Assembly: GCF_932276165.1 (NCBI RefSeq) | Contig: NC_063987.1 | Coordinates: forward strand, 4,154,001 to 4,218,000 | DNA: 64,000 nucleotides | Direction: 5' to 3' | DNA from: Plutella xylostella | Lineage: Eukaryota > Arthropoda > Insecta > Lepidoptera > Plutellidae | Shown: positions 24,071 to 35,440 of the stretch, piece after piece | Layout: the number at the start of each line of letters is the position of its first letter | Position numbering within the stretch: the first letter of the stretch is position 1 | The notes under the pieces: generated by a model | Databases searched by the model: none | What the model was told of the DNA's origin: nothing | Seen by the model: only the letters and a program-made list of their open reading frames with translations | Made by a program: the position numbers and the translations under genes

Positions 24071-25850
24071 TATCTTTGTTTATTTAATGTATATAAAACA
24101 TTACATAATATTATACATAACCATGCGCTGAAACCAACAGATTTAATTGTTGGTTGTTGGAATAGCGAGCACCACTTGGGAAGAGTAGCTCGTTGAAGTT
24201 GCATACGACGAAACATATTGGATTGAACTAAAAGAAATAGATCGGCGCGGATAGTCGTATTGCTCACACGCACCGCCATTGCCCAACAATCCGAACTTGG
24301 AACGTGATGGATGGAGTAGCGTCCGGAAACGCCACGGACAGTGTCGTGTCGGTTACCCTTTTGATTTATCGATACAATTTCATTATGAGCTCTATCACTC
24401 GACCTATTTCTATTGATATTAATAATTGCGCGGGTCAACGCAAGTAATTTTGTTGCCCAAAGTTAATTTACTTAAAACTAAAACAATCAAGATGAATATG
24501 CTTTATAGAAATCAATCGGAAATTCCAATGAGACATGCGTACCCAGACAGTCAACTTACACGCAACAAAAAGTCTAATGCCGATTACCCAGCTCAAAGCA
24601 CAGATTAAAACATAAAACCTTCATGCTGTCAACACAGAATTTAACCGCTCCGACAGCCGGACTGGCGCAGATGAAAAAAACAAATTTTGAAAAAAGAACA
24701 CGAGCAAAGAGGCGCATTAAGAATCAAGATAACGGAGATGGACGAGCACTCAGCGGCGCGGCCACTTTATTATTTATTGACACTTTTAAAATAATTACTC
24801 GTTAGTTGGCCCGTGCCGAATGTGGGCAACCGCCACCGCCACCGCCGCCGGCGTCGGGGACCCGCCGCTATCCATCAAAATAAACTTGTAGGAGACTCGG
24901 AAATGTGGAATGTCGCGTGCTACTGTTCGATTGATACAGATAACAGCGTATGTTTTGTGTTCGCCGTCGCTACACATTCATGTCGTACCGGATTATAACG
25001 GTTCATATCAATGGTTTTTTACTATATTATATTATTCTTTTGTTGAAATTATATTCATAATTTAGAAATTAATTGTATATATTATTGGTAAGTATTTTAC
25101 ATTTCACAAACCAGTACCAATAATCACAAATAAAAATCAACCTGTAACAAAAAATGTCCGGTCATTCGCCAGCCCATCCATCTAAAGCTAAAGCGCTAAA
25201 AACAAAAAAGACTACACACAAACTTTTTAAATGACGGTTCTGCCAAAAAGTTCGCAATAAACAGCCTCTTTATCGCCACGCGTCGTCGCCATAACTGTCT
25301 GGCAGCTGATAAATAACCGTTCAGTGGATTTAGACGTTTATCCGTGGAAAAAAAGAAGAATAAAAAGATATCGTAAAAGCGTCTCGGTAGCGGCCAGACA
25401 CATGTTGGCGATACGAGCACGCGTGCAGGTGGGTGAGCAAGGAGGATGCATGACACGGTGAGCAATGCACCTCTTTGCTAATTTAAGAAAAAGTAAACCA
25501 GCCAATTAGTATTCCGTAGTGTTACACGAAAATATCGGAAGACGTGTTAACGACAAGCTCAGAATAATGAAGCTTCATAAAAATTATAGACTCAATAATG
25601 TTCTCTTGAACGCAGTTGTGCAATATTGAAATAGAATGGTAGATCGCTGTGTCCGTGATCAATCGATGCATTTCGCGGCGACATCTGTTGCTAATGAGAG
25701 CGAATGAATCACGGCCAGTGATTTATCACTACGCCGCGCTTGTCTATGAATGTGATAGTTGCTACGTGGAGTAGTGGTAGGAGCTTAGCTGCTTATCTGG
25801 AGGTCCCGGATGCGAAGTTTTAATTTGCGGTTTTAAATTGCGATTTTTTA
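24071..25850. other. No gene recognised
   Basis: Mixed composition. Near 24825-24860 is a CCACCG run. Near 25760-25830 is GTGGAGTAGTGGTAGGAGC with GGAGGTCCCGGATGCG, which looks like a decayed tRNA-derived SINE. No ORF with recognisable domains. Confidence 0.45.
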
Positions 25851-26307
25851 GACGGCCGATGGGGTAGTGGTTAGTGACCCTGACTGCTATGCCGAAGGTC
25901 CCGGGTTCGATTCCCGGCTGAGGCAGATGTCTGTTTAAAGACAGATATTTGTAGGTCTTTTATGTTGATATTTATATTTAACTAGTTGTTCCCGCGCGCT
26001 TCGCTTCGCCTTAAAAAGTTTTCCCGTGGGAATTCCGGGATAAAAAGTAGCCTATGTTCTTTCTCAGGGTCTAGACCATATGTATACCAAATTTCATTCA
26101 AATCCGTTCAGTAGTTTTGGCGTGAAAGAGTAACAGTATGTCTGTTACTCTTTTACAGTTACTTTCGCATTTATAATATTAGTTAGTTTAATATGTATCT
26201 ATTTGTGTAGATATAGCTGTCTGATACCCATATTACAGGCTCTGCCTAGTTTGGGGTCGGATGGCCGTGTGTGAGATGACTCCACATATTATTATTATTA
26301 TTATTAG
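25851..26307 (+). mobile_element. tRNA-derived SINE with a second repeat inserted in it
   Basis: Starts GACGGCCGATGGGGTAGTGG, has the B box GGTCCCGGGTTCGATTCCC, and after an interruption finishes with GGATGGCCGTGTGTGAGATG and an (ATT)n tail. The uninterrupted version is at 14421-14674 on the other strand. Confidence 0.85.
25981..26180 (+). mobile_element. TTCCCGCGCGCTTCGCTTCG repeat nested in SINE
   Basis: Same family as 4111-4290. It splits the SINE body between TTTATATTTA and TTTAATATG. The usual ACAGACA tract is altered here to CAGTATGTCTGTTACTC. Confidence 0.8.
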
Positions 26308-28262
26308 TTAGGTTACAAAATATTGGATAAGGTTATGTTGACTTCATGTCCAAAAACTAAAGTAACTTTAGTAATGTGTGAGTTTTTTAAGCTTCTATCT
26401 TGCAACAAGCATTCAATCTCAAATACTTACTTTCGGACATGATAGTCTCTATACGGTGTTTGAACTTACACATAAAATCAATATGACCCTTTAATAATTC
26501 AATCTACCACACCATAACACAACCACCGCTGAAATCAAATCACAACCGAATTGCAAATGGCGCCCCAAATCACTATAATGTCACACAGAGTTGACATTCA
26601 CGGGCGGTGAAAGTGCGCGAGTCGATACCCGGCTTATTACGGATCGGATCGAATCGTAATCGATCGATTGCTCGCAGTAATCGCATTAACCACTCCGGGG
26701 GTCCGACAGGCCACACGTGCCACGATTGAGTGTTAAGTTTCTTTGCATAAACAATAATTAAGGTTAAACGCAAGCTCAGCTAGCGCCGCCAATTGAAAAA
26801 AAGCGTAAGTTCCGTTTGAAAGCGTTTTTCCTAAAACTACCACGTTAATGCTAGCCTAGCCGTTCATGCTAATATTTTTTTTTGTTGAACTTGCATTAAT
26901 AATGCCACAAATGTATGATTTAGACTGAAGATGCTAGAGAAGATGATGAATTCCTGTATAGATTGTATCAATGCAGCAATGTAGTATATAAGTTAGTAGT
27001 ATGGCGTGAATGAGAGTAGATCGAGGGAAGTTCGGAAATGGCAATGAAATTGATGATTATAGCGCTTAATACTTACATGCACTTTTAATTACAAAACCAT
27101 CGTGAGGGTCATTGAAAGTTGTTTCTTCGTGGTCCTCATATCCGCTGTGCGAATATAAAGTCCAATAAAAGTATATATACCCATATAAATATGGGTACTT
27201 ATATAATATTATTAAAGCCAAATATTGAAAAGTATAACGTATTCAAAACAATCTTTTTTCAGGATTAGGCAGGTATAATAAGCGAACAATGGGTCAACAA
27301 AGATAAATCAAATGAAAGCGCGAGTATATCGCACTTACTAGTCTATTATTTAGTAACGGTCCAGTCTGCCAATCAAACGGTGGCTTACCAAGGCTAATGC
27401 GGCTATATTTCATGTACGTACCTATCTGCTGACATGCCGGAGAATCGAATTAATATCTGAACGTTAGGCAATTTGTTTTGTGTTTAATTTCTGACGAATG
27501 TTTCTGAATAATAGCTGCATGACGAATGATACAAGCAAAGCTGATTAATATGCAATACAAGACCGAAGGTAGGTTTGCGAGATACGAACATCACTCACAG
27601 CAAACTAGTCTTTAGAACTGTCGGGGGTCACTCTATGTAACGAAAAACGAAGTTTCGGAGTGCTGCTCTGCGATCCAAAAATGATGCGTCTCCTTTCGTC
27701 CACATCTTTAAAAAGTTGGTGATGGCATCTAGAAAGAACTTATACAACCACATTATAATTTTATTATAAGGTAGGTAAATACAAAGGATATACACATAAT
27801 AATATAACAATACCCAGATACGTAGTTTACAAAACTTTACACTAAAATATGTATTTAAGTATGGTTAACCGGTAATTACAATGTGCATCGAACAAGGATC
27901 CGTTCATCGGTGCCGTGACATCGATAATGATAATAATTATACATATTATACAAGTATAATTATAAATGTACGCGCCGTTTGTCTTACCAAGATTACTCTA
28001 TCATTATGGGAGCTAGCGTCTTCATTGCAACGGGTAGGTACTGGCAGGTAGAAAACATAGGTAGGTATTGAGTCATGTTACTTATTTTATATGATCTCAG
28101 AGCTATTGCTACTGAAAGAAAGAACGAAGGAAAGAAAGATAATCAATATTGGAACCTAGATCAATAATAAATAAACAAAGGGCTGTCGTCGTCAAAAAAT
28201 CAGCTAATGCGGCTTCTTTGGCTAGCTCAAACTGGACTGGTACAACTGCTAGTAAATTGATG
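26308..28262. other. No gene recognised
   Basis: AT-rich. The repeat partner of 3818 is at 27626-27680. The 110 bp before 28263 contain an open segment (VVKKSANAASLASSNW) of unknown origin that runs straight into the LINE tail. I do not call it a gene. Confidence 0.45.
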
Positions 28263-28385
28263 AATTCAAATTCAAATTCAAATGGTTTAATCGACGTAAA
28301 ATTTTACAATTATTTGTCGATAGTCATCTACCACCATTTCACAAAGGCCCCGTCATTGAGAAGGAAAGAAATGGCGAAAGAAACT
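28263..28385 (-). mobile_element. Severely 5'-truncated LINE tail, same family as 20181
   Basis: About 121 bp essentially the same as the 3' end of the LINE at 20181-22840, including the TTTGAA tail and CTTTCTTCGCCATTTCTTTC-like stretch on the minus strand. The match stops abruptly after GAAAGAAACT. Confidence 0.85.
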
Positions 28386-28799
28386 TTAGTTTTAGTTAAA
28401 AATAATGATTTAGTTATAACTAGAGGTACCTAAGTAGCTTAGCAAAATAATGAATCCTTGTATAAAAAGGACTATTATCTCCTTACCTACTATACGTCTA
28501 GTAGCAGTACTGTGTTAATTTTTACTACCGTATCTGTGATGAGTGTTTTGTTACTGACTGTACCGTTTAGAAGCACGTGGTTAAATACCTAAAATAGCTG
28601 TCAATTCCAACGTGATTTACACTATAAAGTAATCTTGAGATCTAAAATACTAATAATTCAGCTATATGCCATTATCATAATGCTTATGTTATGTATGCTT
28701 ATAGTGGCTCTATTATAGGTAGGTCATCATCGGATGATGTTTTTACAGTATATTCTTGTTCTTCTTGAGTAAAAACCAATAATTATGTTAAAAAAAAAA

Positions 28800-28900
28800 C
28801 ACCTGCTCCGGCCGGGAAGAGTTTCCGGGACCTACATCTGGATCTTCAGTTGTGACTCACTGGATTCTCGACTTGGCGCTTTAGTCGGTGTGGCCGCTCC
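28800..28900 (-). mobile_element. Decayed tRNA-derived SINE, site of LINE insertion
   Basis: On the minus strand a degraded GGTCCCGGAAACTCTTCCCG box is preceded by a GACTAAAGCGCCAAGTCGAG stretch. The LINE at 28901 landed inside it, duplicating 15 bp. Confidence 0.45.
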
Positions 28901-28987
28901 TATCTATCATCTATCTATCATGGCGAGCTGATTTTCCGCATTTAGCCTCCAAGGTGGGCCATTATGCGTGAAATACCTATGGGGTGA

Positions 28988-31900
28988 CTAGCTATTAAGC
29001 CACCCAAGCTCACGCCAGAAAGCCAGTAGACGACCTAGGTTGCTCATGACTTCCCGGAGGGACCCCGGAGATCCGAGGATTTTTGATCGTAGTGACTCCA
29101 CACCTTTGCAATGTAACAAGACATGGGAAGCTGTTTCATCTTCCTCCATGCAACTTCTGCAAAGAGGAGTGGTGGAGATTTTCATGCGATATAGGTGTTT
29201 ATTTAACCGGCAGTGGCCTGTTATGGTACTTATCACGACACGTAAGTTTGCTCTGTCCAAGCATAATAATTTGCGTGTTAGTTTAGTATTAATTAGTGGT
29301 ACAAAAGCTTTTGTTTGTTTGCACTCGGCACTGTTACTCCAGAGATTGGTGTGGCATTCTGTCGTTCGGGAACGCAACCAAGAGCGAATTTGGTTGAAAG
29401 GGATCGGTACTATCGGCTCTGGGCCTATTGGTGCAGTGTCAGATCCCTTTCGTGCAAGTTCATCAGCAGCGTCGTTCCCCAGCGACCCGCTGTGCCCTTT
29501 TATCCACTGGAGGGTTATGGTATTGTTTTGTGAGGCAAGCGATTCTAGAGCTGAGTGACACTCTAGTACTAGCCCCGAAGTTATAGTTTTGCTAGACAAA
29601 GCTAGCAGAACTGCAGCACTATCAGATAGGATACGAATACGTTGATTCGTAACCTTTCTAGATTTGACTGCGTTAGCGGCCCGTGTAATAGCAACACATT
29701 CAGCCTGAAAGATTGTGTTGTATTTGCCTAGTGCCAGTGAAAAATGAATGTTTAGGTCATCCGAGTGAACACCAGCACCCGTACCTGACGTTTTTTTGGA
29801 TCCATCAGTGTATATTCTCAGTTCATATATACTGGACTGATCTCTTGGTTCTTCATGCAATTGAATGTTGTAGTGCCTATTAAATATATGGATAAGCGGT
29901 ATTCGATCACCAATCGCTGCCATCATTGGTTGATGTTTTATGGCTTCCAACATAATGGATGTGTGTGACGCTGTTGAGTTATTTGCCCACAGGCCAGCTG
30001 CTCTTAGTCTAAAAGCGGCGGCAGCTGCTTCCTGTTTCACCACGAGATGTAATGGTGGAAGGTCGAGAAGTACCTCGAGTGCGGCCGTGGGTGTTGATTT
30101 CATGCATCCTGTGATGGCTACACATGCAAGCCTTTGTAGCTTTTGCAGCTTGTTTTTTACTGAGCTAAGTTCTGTTCTGGGCCACCAGACTACAGAACCG
30201 TAAGTTATGGTAAGTCGTATGACAGCTTTGTACAGCCATAATGTTAATTTTGGTTTAAGGCCCCAGGTTTTTCCTAACATTCGCTTACACTGCCAAAAAG
30301 CGATCGTGGCCTGTTTTATTTTGTTATCGAGATGTTTATTCCAGTTCAACTTGTTATCTAGCGTTATGCCAAGATATTTCACTTCGGTTGAAAGTGTTAG
30401 TTGAGTACCAAATAATGTAGGCAAGCTCATGTTATTGAGTTTTCTCTTGTTAGTAAATAGGACTAATTCTGTTTTACTGGGATTGACTTTTAGTCGATAC
30501 TCCATGCACCATTGCTCGACAATCTTCATTGCGGCCTGCATAACGCTACAATGAAGGTTCTCGAATTTCCCACTAATGAGGATGGTGAGGTCATCTGCAT
30601 AGCCGACTGTATAGAAGCCGCTGCTGTTGAGTCGTCTAAGGAGGTCGTCTACTACCAGATTCCACAGTAGAGGTGAAAGGACCCCGCCTTGAGGGCAGCC
30701 TTTAGCTACAATGCATCTGGTTGTCCCGTTTAGGTTGAGTTGTACTGCTCTTAACTTTAACATATTATTTATCCAACCCCGTAGAGTAGGATTAACATTA
30801 TATTTGGTTAAGGCAATGTTGATACTATCGAAGTTTGTTTTATCAAAGGCCCCTTCTATGTCTATAAAGGCACCTAGTGTTGATTCTTTGTTTGTTAGCG
30901 CACACTCGATTTTGTTCACTACGCTATGGAGTGCTGTTTCGGTCGATTTGCCAGCGGTATAGGCATGTTGGCTGTTATGTAATGGTTTTCGTTTGAGACT
31001 ATTATCTCGTATGTGTCTGTCACAAAGTCTTTCTAGGGTCTTTAGTAGAAACGACGTTAAACTAATAGGTCTGTAGGACTTTGGATCCGTGTAGTCACTT
31101 TTTCCTGATTTAGGAATAAAGGTTGCTTTCACCTCTCTCCACTGTTTAGGAATGTAGTTATGTGCTAAGCAAGCCTTAAAAATATTCGCTAAGCTTTGCA
31201 CGATAACCTGTTGTCCCCACACTAGGAGCGCGGGGAAAATACCATCCAAACCAGCTGATTTAAAAGGTAGAAAGCTGTTTATGGCCCATTCAATTTTTTC
31301 AACGGTTACTAATTCTTGGGCGGTTATCCAATCAGATATTGACGGGTTCGAGTGCTCGCTATTATCCCAGGTCAGATCATCAACGAGGCGGCAGTCTGGG
31401 AAATGCGTTTCAAGGAGTACTTGGCACGTTTCTTTATCGTTGTTAGTATAGGTTTTATCGGCTTTTTTTAGGCAGCCAAGGTTTTTATTTTGACCGCAGT
31501 CTAAGATTTTTCGGACTCTAGCTGCTTCGTTGTTGGATTCAATGTTTTCGCAGAATCGACGCCATGAGTCTCCTTGGCGGATTCTTATTCGTTTTTTGTA
31601 ATGTTTTTGAGCTTCTTTATATAGCTCCCAGTCAGCATAGTGTCTAGTGTTTTTGGCCCTATTAAACAGCTTCCTAATCTTACGTCTCAGTCTCTCAAGC
31701 TCCGGTCCCCACCAGTGGGAGGTTTTGGGCCGAGTAGGCGGAGACGTAAGTGGACATGCTTGTTCATAAGATGTTGTTATACATGTTGTTAGTGACAAAA
31801 CATTGGTTTCTATAGCCGCGGTGGATTGCGACATGTCTTTAAAGTTTATAGTTTGAAAGTTTTGTGTTAGTGCTTGAACGTATTTAGTTCGGTCAGTCTT

Positions 31901-32665
31901 CCGCGGGTTACGGCGCGGTTTGACTTGCGGTGGTTTCGCTTGAAGTTTAAAACATATTCTTCTATGATCGGCACAGGATGGTTCGTTTGATACATGCCAG
32001 TCCGAAATTAGGTCAGTGACGCCAGTAGTAGCAAAAGTGACGTCAACAATTGTTTGGTAACGCGATGAAACGAACGTCGGTTCAGAGCCTATATTAAGAA
32101 TGTTAAGGTTTGTTGAAAATAAGTAAGTTACCAGGTTTTCACCCCTTCTGTTGGGAGTTTCACTGCCCCAGAGCGGATGGTGCGCGTTGGTATCCGCAGC
32201 GATGATCAGCTCTAGGGAGTTGGACTCGCAGTGATGCACCAGGTCCGCCAACTCACCGGGTGGAGGATCTCCATCGCCAGGCATGTAGGCGGACGCTAGT
32301 ACAATTGAACTACAGTTACCCACCAAGTTCTGAACTAACACAGCTGTTAAATCTTTCGTGCAGAACTGGGTGAGTTGTACCGCGTCCACAGAACGGGGCA
32401 TGTAAATACACGTGCGTGGGTTAAGAATAGAGGTGTTTAAAAACAACTTACCCCCAATGTTGCTGAGACCGCAGATACGGCTTCCCCTGATCCACGGCTC
32501 CTGGATCAGGGCGATGGTCCCGGTGTTGACCTCCAGCTGCCTGCGTAGGGTAGCCGCCGCAATCTGCTTGTGCTGGAGGTTGGTTTGAATGACGAAGAGG
32601 TTACTGAGGCGAGCGGAGAACATCACTGTCCACCGACTCCGCATCAGCATCCGACTCTTCGTCAT
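28988..32665 (-). CDS. LINE ORF2: AP endonuclease, reverse transcriptase, RNase H
   Basis: The frame is uninterrupted for 1260 codons if the upstream limit 32770 is used. I prefer the ATG at 32665 or 32623 because the endonuclease fold starts soon after (NLQHKQIAAATLRRQL). Endonuclease motifs: QEPWI, ASAYMP, AADTNAHHPLWGS and SCADHRRI. RT motifs: SYRPISLTSFLLKTLERL, GAFIDIEGAFDKTNF, GCPQGGVLSPLLWNLVVDDL and GYADDLTILI (catalytic Asp pair). RNase H: IYTDGSKKTSGTGAGV, then ILSDSAAVLLAL and WIKGHSGSLGNDAADELAR, all catalytic positions present. A CxxC...H...C finger (CRSCMEEDETASHVLLHC) lies near the C-terminus. It nicks target DNA and reverse transcribes element RNA. The RNase H suggests the I/LOA/R1 group. 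No defect is visible in the ORF. Confidence 0.92.
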   Translation of the reverse strand: MTKSRMLMRSRWTVMFSARLSNLFVIQTNLQHKQIAAATLRRQLEVNTGTIALIQEPWIRGSRICGLSNIGGKLFLNTSILNPRTCIYMPRSVDAVQLTQFCTKDLTAVLVQNLVGNCSSIVLASAYMPGDGDPPPGELADLVHHCESNSLELIIAADTNAHHPLWGSETPNRRGENLVTYLFSTNLNILNIGSEPTFVSSRYQTIVDVTFATTGVTDLISDWHVSNEPSCADHRRICFKLQAKPPQVKPRRNPRKTDRTKYVQALTQNFQTINFKDMSQSTAAIETNVLSLTTCITTSYEQACPLTSPPTRPKTSHWWGPELERLRRKIRKLFNRAKNTRHYADWELYKEAQKHYKKRIRIRQGDSWRRFCENIESNNEAARVRKILDCGQNKNLGCLKKADKTYTNNDKETCQVLLETHFPDCRLVDDLTWDNSEHSNPSISDWITAQELVTVEKIEWAINSFLPFKSAGLDGIFPALLVWGQQVIVQSLANIFKACLAHNYIPKQWREVKATFIPKSGKSDYTDPKSYRPISLTSFLLKTLERLCDRHIRDNSLKRKPLHNSQHAYTAGKSTETALHSVVNKIECALTNKESTLGAFIDIEGAFDKTNFDSINIALTKYNVNPTLRGWINNMLKLRAVQLNLNGTTRCIVAKGCPQGGVLSPLLWNLVVDDLLRRLNSSGFYTVGYADDLTILISGKFENLHCSVMQAAMKIVEQWCMEYRLKVNPSKTELVLFTNKRKLNNMSLPTLFGTQLTLSTEVKYLGITLDNKLNWNKHLDNKIKQATIAFWQCKRMLGKTWGLKPKLTLWLYKAVIRLTITYGSVVWWPRTELSSVKNKLQKLQRLACVAITGCMKSTPTAALEVLLDLPPLHLVVKQEAAAAAFRLRAAGLWANNSTASHTSIMLEAIKHQPMMAAIGDRIPLIHIFNRHYNIQLHEEPRDQSSIYELRIYTDGSKKTSGTGAGVHSDDLNIHFSLALGKYNTIFQAECVAITRAANAVKSRKVTNQRIRILSDSAAVLLALSSKTITSGLVLECHSALESLASQNNTITLQWIKGHSGSLGNDAADELARKGSDTAPIGPEPIVPIPFNQIRSWLRSRTTECHTNLWSNSAECKQTKAFVPLINTKLTRKLLCLDRANLRVVISTITGHCRLNKHLYRMKISTTPLCRSCMEEDETASHVLLHCKGVESLRSKILGSPGSLREVMSNLGRLLAFWRELGWLNS

Positions 32666-33020
32666 GACCGCCACCGTCGATCCAGGACGATAGAGCCGCG
32701 GGGGTCGCAGCAGGCATCGTCTCGGTGGAGGTGCTCGGCAGGGTCGTTGGTGCCTCGACTGGTGCAGCACTCACAGATGTGGGGCTGGAGGTGCACAGCG
32801 GTGCTGTTGGTAGCGGGTCCTCACTTTCTTCGGGAGGCTGGCTGCCCAGAACGCCGTTGTTGAAGAACCGGATGTAGATGTTGCCCACTGCAAACGTCAT
32901 CTGCCGTCCGAGCTCCATGATTCTTGGCACCTCCGATCTGGGGATGCCGAGGTTGAGGAAGGAGTCCTTGCCATTGTGGATCTGGCGGTCGTACAGGGTC
33001 CAGTCCCCCACGTTACGCCA
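32601..33020 (-). CDS. LINE ORF1, C-terminal remnant
   Basis: A frame open from the element's 5' end to a stop at 32601, overlapping the likely ORF2 start by about 65 bases. It contains DWTLYDRQIHNGKDSFLNLG and a Pro/Ser/Thr-rich tail. There is no ATG near the 5' end (first codons TGG CGT AAC GTG), consistent with 5' truncation inside ORF1. Confidence 0.65.
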   Translation of the reverse strand, partial: WRNVGDWTLYDRQIHNGKDSFLNLGIPRSEVPRIMELGRQMTFAVGNIYIRFFNNGVLGSQPPEESEDPLPTAPLCTSSPTSVSAAPVEAPTTLPSTSTETMPAATPAALSSWIDGGGHDEESDADAESVDSDVLRSPQ

Positions 33021-33035
33021 CGGTGTGGCCGCTCC

Positions 33036-33302
33036 ATTCAGTAGCCTATTTACTTTTCAACTTTCAGAAGTAGGTATGCATCTTATATTACGCCACGCCA
33101 TCAGATTCTTTCGTTCGTCAGAAACAGTTTGTAGCTATTAGCAAATTATAAAACTGTATTTTTTATATTGAACCATAAACTACCATACCTACTGTCATTC
33201 CAAGTTTCCAACACAAAAATGACATTTTCTGCACAGATACCCACATCATACCTACTTAGTTGCAAAAAAAGCTCATCTAACATAACTATCCATTGATTCC
33301 AG
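33036..33302. other. Intron or intergenic sequence before TRMT61A-like exon
   Basis: AT-rich, ending with the acceptor ATTGATTCCAG. The gene's upstream exons were not found in this window. Confidence 0.5.
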
Positions 33303-33432
33303 GGCTCGTCCTGCCCCGTGGATGAGAAGGCGAGCAGTACGACGAGCTACGCGGTGGGCGCGTGGCCCGAGTCCCAGCCGGGGCACACCGGCTACCTTAC
33401 TGTGGCCACCCTGCCACCCGCCTTCCGACGAG
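33303..33432 (+). CDS. TRMT61A: TRMT61A-like gene, penultimate exon
   Basis: Flanked by TTCCAG and GTACGTGC. Phase 0 reading gives GSSCPVDEKASSTTSYAVGA and then WPESQPGHTGYLTVATLPP. The GHTGYLTxAT motif is, from memory, the C-terminal signature of TRMT61A, catalytic subunit of the tRNA m1A58 methyltransferase, which works with TRMT6. The SAM-binding domain is not visible here, so earlier exons lie beyond large repeat-filled introns or outside the window. Assignment rests on one short conserved motif. Confidence 0.7.
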
Positions 33433-33775
33433 GTACGTGCTTACTGCTACAGATATATGGATAAGGGTGTTGCAAATGTACCTAGGCCAAAAAAGAGAGG
33501 CTATTCTGAACAGCATTCCATCAAACACTTTTGGAAATTCGCGAGAATATCATGTTTAATGTTGGCATCACACTTGGCTATTCGTATTTGTTATTTGATG
33601 TTTGCTGTACCTTCCAAATACAAAAAATGTAGGTAAATTCGGCAATAATTTTGGCGAATATACTGACCGCACATGGCAGTTTTGGCAAATACGAATAAGC
33701 AAGTGGGACGGTAGCATAAGAAGCCAATTAACGAATAGGATGCTATTAATTTAATATAATTTTAATTTGTTACAG

Positions 33776-33894
33776 AAAAATCCAAGAAGCCAAAAGAAGT
33801 AACGGCTCAAGAAAATCCAACGAATGGTGACACGAAGCCTACACCAGAACCGATGGGTGTAGACGGTAACAATGCGGAAATTACTGTAAAATAA
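33776..33894 (+). CDS. TRMT61A: TRMT61A-like gene, last coding exon
   Basis: Acceptor TTACAG; joins the preceding exon in phase (G|AA). Encodes a Lys-rich then acidic tail (KSKKPKEVTAQENPTNGD ... NNAEITVK) ending in TAA at 33892-33894. Low-complexity hydrophilic tails after the catalytic domain are not informative for function. Confidence 0.7.
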
Positions 33895-35440
33895 ACTAAG
33901 TACTTGTAAATAATCTTTGCTTTTCTTTTATTACCTTTATCTAGCACTTCTTGACTTTCTTCCGTATTTGTAGTTCCTAAATTAACTTTGCAAATATTTA
34001 GTTAAAATAAAAAAACCAAAGGTAAGCGAATTAGGTTTTTATTAATCTTTATAATTCTAAAATAATACAAGTAAAATAGTTTATAATCTTAAATTTAAAT
34101 AATAAAATTAGCGCATTTATAATCAGAGCCTCAAATAAATTAGGTACGGTAAGCTATACACTGTGGATAGTGACTTTCGTTGACGTGGCTACGATTAATT
34201 TCTTACAGAATCTCTTAGATTTAACAGGGTGAGTAAAATTGTTATTTCATAAATGTTTTACCGTATAAGTAAGGAAGATGTTTCATTGTTTACTTTTTAC
34301 AGCTCGTTAACACATTCGTTTGTTTTTTTTGGAAAATAATATTTTTTACATCAATCACATGAGTGATCCTTGCTTTCTCATATTTCATGAGTATATATTA
34401 TTTAAAATTATTATTCTTATTATATAGTTTTAATCTAAAGCCACTATCTAGCTAGGGTCTTGTGCAAAACATAGTACCTAGGTATTAGTAAATAATTAAG
34501 TAAGTATAAATATTCGACATTAATGTTTGTTATTAATAAAATAAAGATTACACGACTTAATTCTATAAACACACATCGGAAATAAATTGGTTGATCATGT
34601 AGGTAAATTTTACATATTTCTTTATAAAATATAGCATGAGCCCAATGACAGCTGTAAAATCCATTTTATTTGTAATTTCTTGGGTGTCTTGCACATTGCA
34701 CAACAAAGTTAATCAAAATTAAATCTATGACATCTTGCTATTTAATTTTGATTCTTTGTGCAAGACCCCCTTAGTTATCGAGACATAATCACCTGTCAAT
34801 GTAAATTCATAGCTCTGAGCAGTCCTGCAATATTTTACAAAGTAGCTATAGTCAGAAAAATTAAATCTGCGTATTGTCTGTTTCTGTCAACGCAACATAA
34901 ATGCATACCTATTGCAAAATCTGTCCTAAAATGCGAACTATAACTAAGTCAAAGATCATTCGTACTTAAAATTCTTACTTTAATACTATAAATGCAACCA
35001 GTCAGCGAAGGTTACTATATTATACAGTATTTATTAACATAGGCTTCTAATTTCGTATAGGTATTTTGTCTATAGTTTTTTTCCATACAGTCTATGTGAT
35101 CTGTCAGAATATCATATATTCAGAGATCTTTATTATAAATATTTATAGCATGCTAACTTTTATAATCTGATATATTTTTTCTAAGAAATACAGTGCTTGG
35201 AATAAATTAACTGTAATTGGCACTTCTCTTTTACATACATTTAATTTCGTCAGTCGTCGTCGTCTAAAATTCACTCACGCATGTAAGGGTGAAGCCAGAC
35301 GAGCGTAATTTAGTAAGTGTTGTGAGTCGCGTATTCTGATATTTCTGCCGGAATACGCGACTCGCAACTCACAAAATCACGCTCGTCTAGCCTCACAATA
35401 AATCCGTGCAAACAGGCTGTACATAGATCCATTAGCCAGT
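33895..35440. other. Convergent 3' UTRs of TRMT61A-like and HEATR5
   Basis: Two stop codons face each other 1.5 kb apart. AATAAA on the plus strand occurs near 34005 and again downstream. On the minus strand the complement TTTATT occurs near 35129 and in other positions. The AT-rich sequence has no ORF of note. A palindromic MITE lies at 35289-35396, probably inside the HEATR5 3' UTR. Confidence 0.5.
35289..35396. mobile_element. Palindromic MITE, ~46-bp inverted repeats
   Basis: GTGAAGCCAGACGAGCGTAA at the left pairs with the complement of TCACGCTCGTCTAGCCTCAC at the right. GAGTCGCGTATTC is also mirrored. Almost the whole 108 bp can form a hairpin. It lies 45 bp past the HEATR5 stop codon. 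Confidence 0.8.

Larger units (their letters stand above)
28886..33035 (-). mobile_element. LINE (R1/LOA/I-like, with RNase H) flanked by 15-bp target duplication
   Basis: The identical 15-mer CGGTGTGGCCGCTCC occurs at 28886-28900 and 33021-33035, bounding an insertion of 28901-33020. The 3' end, on the left, carries a (GATA)n tail. The 5' end lies within an ORF1 frame, so the copy is modestly 5'-truncated. ORF2 is open from end to end. Confidence 0.93.

Noticed and set aside
24813..24998. Short His/Arg-rich ORF over a CCACCG run
   Set aside because: Simple-sequence driven; no conserved motif, and an equal-length frame exists on the other strand.
28149..28433. 94-codon plus-strand ORF
   Set aside because: Its second half is antisense LINE tail. 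The first half has no recognisable domain, splice context or partner.
29040..30962. Plus-strand ORFs of 65-172 codons
   Set aside because: All lie antisense to the intact LINE ORF2 and show no domain.
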